The notes under the pieces are model-generated. The model was not told the DNA's origin, searched no databases, and saw only the letters and a program-made list of their open reading frames with translations. Shown piece after piece: positions 14,051-16,021 of a DNA stretch of 16,021 bases. Positions within the stretch are counted from its first letter, which is position 1. Every line of letters starts with the position of its first letter. The stretch comes from Actinomycetes bacterium (lineage in GTDB: Bacteria > Actinomycetota > Acidimicrobiia > Acidimicrobiales > RAAP-2), in assembly GCA_021849435.1 (NCBI GenBank), contig JAJZSX010000020.1, forward strand, positions 1 through 16,021. Direction: 5' to 3'. The translations under genes were made by a program, and so were the position numbers.

Positions 14051-14056
14051 TAGGAT
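14051..14056 (+). promoter_or_regulatory. Candidate -10 box (TAGGAT) for leaderless fbiC transcript
   Basis: TAGGAT is six bases before the fbiC ATG, so transcription would begin on the ATG. There is no other Shine-Dalgarno site in the 58-base gap; the GGA inside the box is the only purine run. This supports fbiC being expressed separately from tkt-tal. Confidence 0.45.
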
Positions 14057-14062
14057 GCACCC

Positions 14063-16021
14063 ATGACGAAGCCATCCCGCGACGGTGTCGTTTCGGACCT
14101 GATCACGGCGACTGCCGCCGAGGTGGCGCCCGCCGCGTTCCTCCTGGCCCGACGCGCACACGGCCACGTGGTCACCTACTCGCCCAAGGTCTTCATCCCC
14201 CTGACCAAGCTCTGTCGGGATCGCTGCGGGTACTGCACCTTCGCCCAGGCGCCCGCGCACGTGAGTGCCCCGTTTTTGTCGCTCGACGAGGTGATGGCCA
14301 TCGCCCAGGCGGGGCGCGACGCGGGCTGCACCGAGGCGCTCTTCACGCTTGGTGAGCGGCCCGAGCTGCGCTACGACGACGCCGCGCGCTGGCTCGCGGC
14401 GAGGGGCTATCGCTCCACCGTCGACTACCTCGCCACCGCGGCCCAGATGGTGCTCGACGGCACGGGTCTCTTGCCCCACGCGAACGCCGGCGCGCTCTAC
14501 CGGCACGAACTCGACCAGCTGCGCGCCTCGTCGGTGTCCCAAGGCATGATGCTCGAGTCGCTCGCCACCTTGCCGGCCCACCGGCTGTCGCCGGACAAGG
14601 ACCCCCAGCGGCGCCTCGACACCCTGCGCTTCGCCGGCGAACTGCGAATCCCCTTCACCACGGGCCTGCTCGTGGGCATCGGCGAGACCCGCGCGCAGCG
14701 CGTCGAGGCTCTCGAGGCGATCCGCGAGTCGCACCTCGAGTTCGGTCACGTCCAAGAGGTCATCATTCAGAACTTCCTGCCCAAGGCCCGGACCGCGATG
14801 GCGGGCGAGCCGCCCGCGAGCGACGAAGAGTTCCACTGGACGATAGCGACGGCCCGGCTGCTGCTACCCGACGACATCCACCTCCAAGCGCCCCCGAACC
14901 TCAGTGACGACCCGGCCGGACTGCTCGACTACGGCATCGACGACTTCGGCGGGATCTCGCCGGTGACCATCGACCACGTGAACCCCGAGCGTGCCTGGCC
15001 CGCCGTGGGCATCCTGCGTCGCCAGGTGGAGCTGCGCGGCCTGCACCTGGTGCCCCGGCTCCCGATCTACCCCGAGCACCTCGGTCGTCACGAGGAGTTC
15101 ATCCACGACCACGTCCGGCCCTTCGCCCTAGCGAGTGCCGACTCGACGGGCCGGGCCCGTGATGACGGGTGGGCGTCGGGCTCGGACGCGCCCCCACCGG
15201 AAGCCCCGGTGTCGCGCGTGCACACCTCGGCCGTCGAGGAGATCCTCGCGCGCTACGAGCCGGGCTACCCCTTCGAGCACTTCGAGCTGGTGACGCTGCT
15301 CGAGGCTCGCGGCGGGGACTTCAACGCCGTGGTCGAGCTCGCCGATGACGTGCGGCGCCGCTTGGTCGGCGACGAGATCACCTACGTCGTGAATCGCAAC
15401 ATCAACTACACGAACGTCTGCACGTTCAAGTGCCGCTTCTGCGCCTTCTCCAAGGGTCCGCTCTCGCTCAACCTGCGCGGCGACCCCTACCTGCTCGGAC
15501 TCGACGAGATCGCCGAGCGGGTCCGCGAGGCCGAACAGCGCGGCGCGACCGAGGTGTGTCTCCAGGGCGGCATCCACCCGAACTTCGATGGCGAGTACTA
15601 CCTCGACGTGGTGCGCGCCGTGCACGACGCGTCACCGACGATGCACATCCACGCCTTCAGCGCCCTAGAGGTCTTCGAGGGCGCCCGGCGCAGCGGTCAG
15701 GACCTTGAGACCTACCTGACCGGGCTGCGTGACGCGGGATTGAAGACGTTGCCGGGAACGGCCGCCGAGATCCTCGACGACGACGTTCGCGCCATCCTCT
15801 GTCCCGACAAGCTGAACACCCAGCAATGGCTCGACGTGCACCGCGCCGCGCACCACGTTGGTCTGCACTCGAACGTGACGATCATGTTCGGGGCGGTCGA
15901 GGGGGCCGCAGCGTGGGCGACGCACTTGCTGGTGACGCGCGACCTGCAGCTCGAGACCGGTGGCTTCACCGAGTTCGTCCCGCTGCCCTTCGTCCACATG
16001 GCGACGCCGCTCTTCTTGCGC
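14063..16021 (+). CDS. fbiC: FO synthase FbiC, fused CofG-CofH (C-terminus cut by window end)
   Basis: FbiC makes FO (7,8-didemethyl-8-hydroxy-5-deazariboflavin), the chromophore of coenzyme F420, from tyrosine and a pyrimidine ribityl precursor. Two radical-SAM domains are fused, as in actinobacteria; most archaea have separate CofG and CofH. The CofG-like half has CRDRCGYC (51-58: Cys51, Cys55, Cys58), IIQNFLPK and PPNLSDD. The CofH-like half has NYTNVCTFKCRFCAF with Cys453, Cys457 and Cys460, then LQGGIHPNFDGEYY and GGFTEFVPLPFVH near the end. A Ser/Asp/Pro-rich linker (about 354-382) joins the halves. Positions 608-613 read MFGAVE, whereas the usual block is M-Y/F-G-H-V/I-E. 653 codons are present with no stop; the ATG at 14063 follows a TAGGAT box. 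Confidence 0.96.
   Translation, partial: MTKPSRDGVVSDLITATAAEVAPAAFLLARRAHGHVVTYSPKVFIPLTKLCRDRCGYCTFAQAPAHVSAPFLSLDEVMAIAQAGRDAGCTEALFTLGERPELRYDDAARWLAARGYRSTVDYLATAAQMVLDGTGLLPHANAGALYRHELDQLRASSVSQGMMLESLATLPAHRLSPDKDPQRRLDTLRFAGELRIPFTTGLLVGIGETRAQRVEALEAIRESHLEFGHVQEVIIQNFLPKARTAMAGEPPASDEEFHWTIATARLLLPDDIHLQAPPNLSDDPAGLLDYGIDDFGGISPVTIDHVNPERAWPAVGILRRQVELRGLHLVPRLPIYPEHLGRHEEFIHDHVRPFALASADSTGRARDDGWASGSDAPPPEAPVSRVHTSAVEEILARYEPGYPFEHFELVTLLEARGGDFNAVVELADDVRRRLVGDEITYVVNRNINYTNVCTFKCRFCAFSKGPLSLNLRGDPYLLGLDEIAERVREAEQRGATEVCLQGGIHPNFDGEYYLDVVRAVHDASPTMHIHAFSALEVFEGARRSGQDLETYLTGLRDAGLKTLPGTAAEILDDDVRAILCPDKLNTQQWLDVHRAAHHVGLHSNVTIMFGAVEGAAAWATHLLVTRDLQLETGGFTEFVPLPFVHMATPLFLR

Noticed and set aside
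12829..14836. Long minus-strand open frames opposite tal and fbiC
   Set aside because: They are antisense to well-supported enzymes and have shadow-like Arg/Gly/Val/His-rich composition.

Overview
The window looks like chromosomal DNA from a high-GC actinobacterium. An acidimicrobial lineage (class Acidimicrobiia) is my best guess, but this is inferred from gene content only. The evidence is a complete Pup-proteasome locus, a neighbouring tatA-tatC-helY block in the same order as in mycobacteria, and a fused two-domain FbiC for coenzyme F420 synthesis. Most starts are GTG or ATG, and neighbouring genes often overlap by 1-4 bases (GTGA, ATGA, TAGTG).

Positions 1-8619 (minus strand) hold one tight ten-gene array. 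In transcription order it is mpa/arc (proteasomal ATPase), dop, pup, prcB, prcA, pafA, lepB, tatA/B, tatC and a HelY-like helicase cut by the window edge. The largest gap is 32 bases. The first six genes form a whole protein-tagging and degradation pathway. PafA ligates Pup to lysines of target proteins. Dop removes Pup, and deamidates it in species whose Pup ends in Gln. Mpa unfolds pupylated proteins and threads them into the PrcA/PrcB 20S chamber. Here Pup is encoded with a terminal Glu, so no deamidation is needed. The next genes belong to protein export (signal peptidase I and the Tat translocase). The pafBC regulators that sit beside pafA in mycobacteria are absent, and lepB occupies the place.

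Positions 8620-10900 are a mixed region. A small ferredoxin gene (plus) diverges from mpa. It converges with, and overlaps, the 3' end of a minus-strand operon: PaaI-like hotdog thioesterase, holin-like membrane protein (117 aa), 62-aa membrane protein, 53-aa hydrophobic protein, and tRNA m1A58 methyltransferase TrmI. The last four genes are chained by stop/start overlaps. The 53-aa gene is short enough to be missed by a length filter.

Positions 10901-16021 (plus strand) hold transketolase and transaldolase, translationally coupled and forming the non-oxidative pentose-phosphate branch. After them comes fbiC, cut by the window end after 653 codons.

A recurring regulatory pattern is a TAnnnT -10-like box ending 5-7 bases before the start codon of mpa, lepB, tatA, the thioesterase gene, tkt and fbiC, which suggests leaderless transcripts. 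Genes inside the coupled chains lack it. Clear Shine-Dalgarno sites precede the ferredoxin, prcB and tal starts. I see no mobile element, CRISPR array, rRNA, tRNA or phage remnant. The locus is mostly a well-known system. The less familiar parts are the small-protein trio, the Glu-ended Pup, and some changed motif residues.
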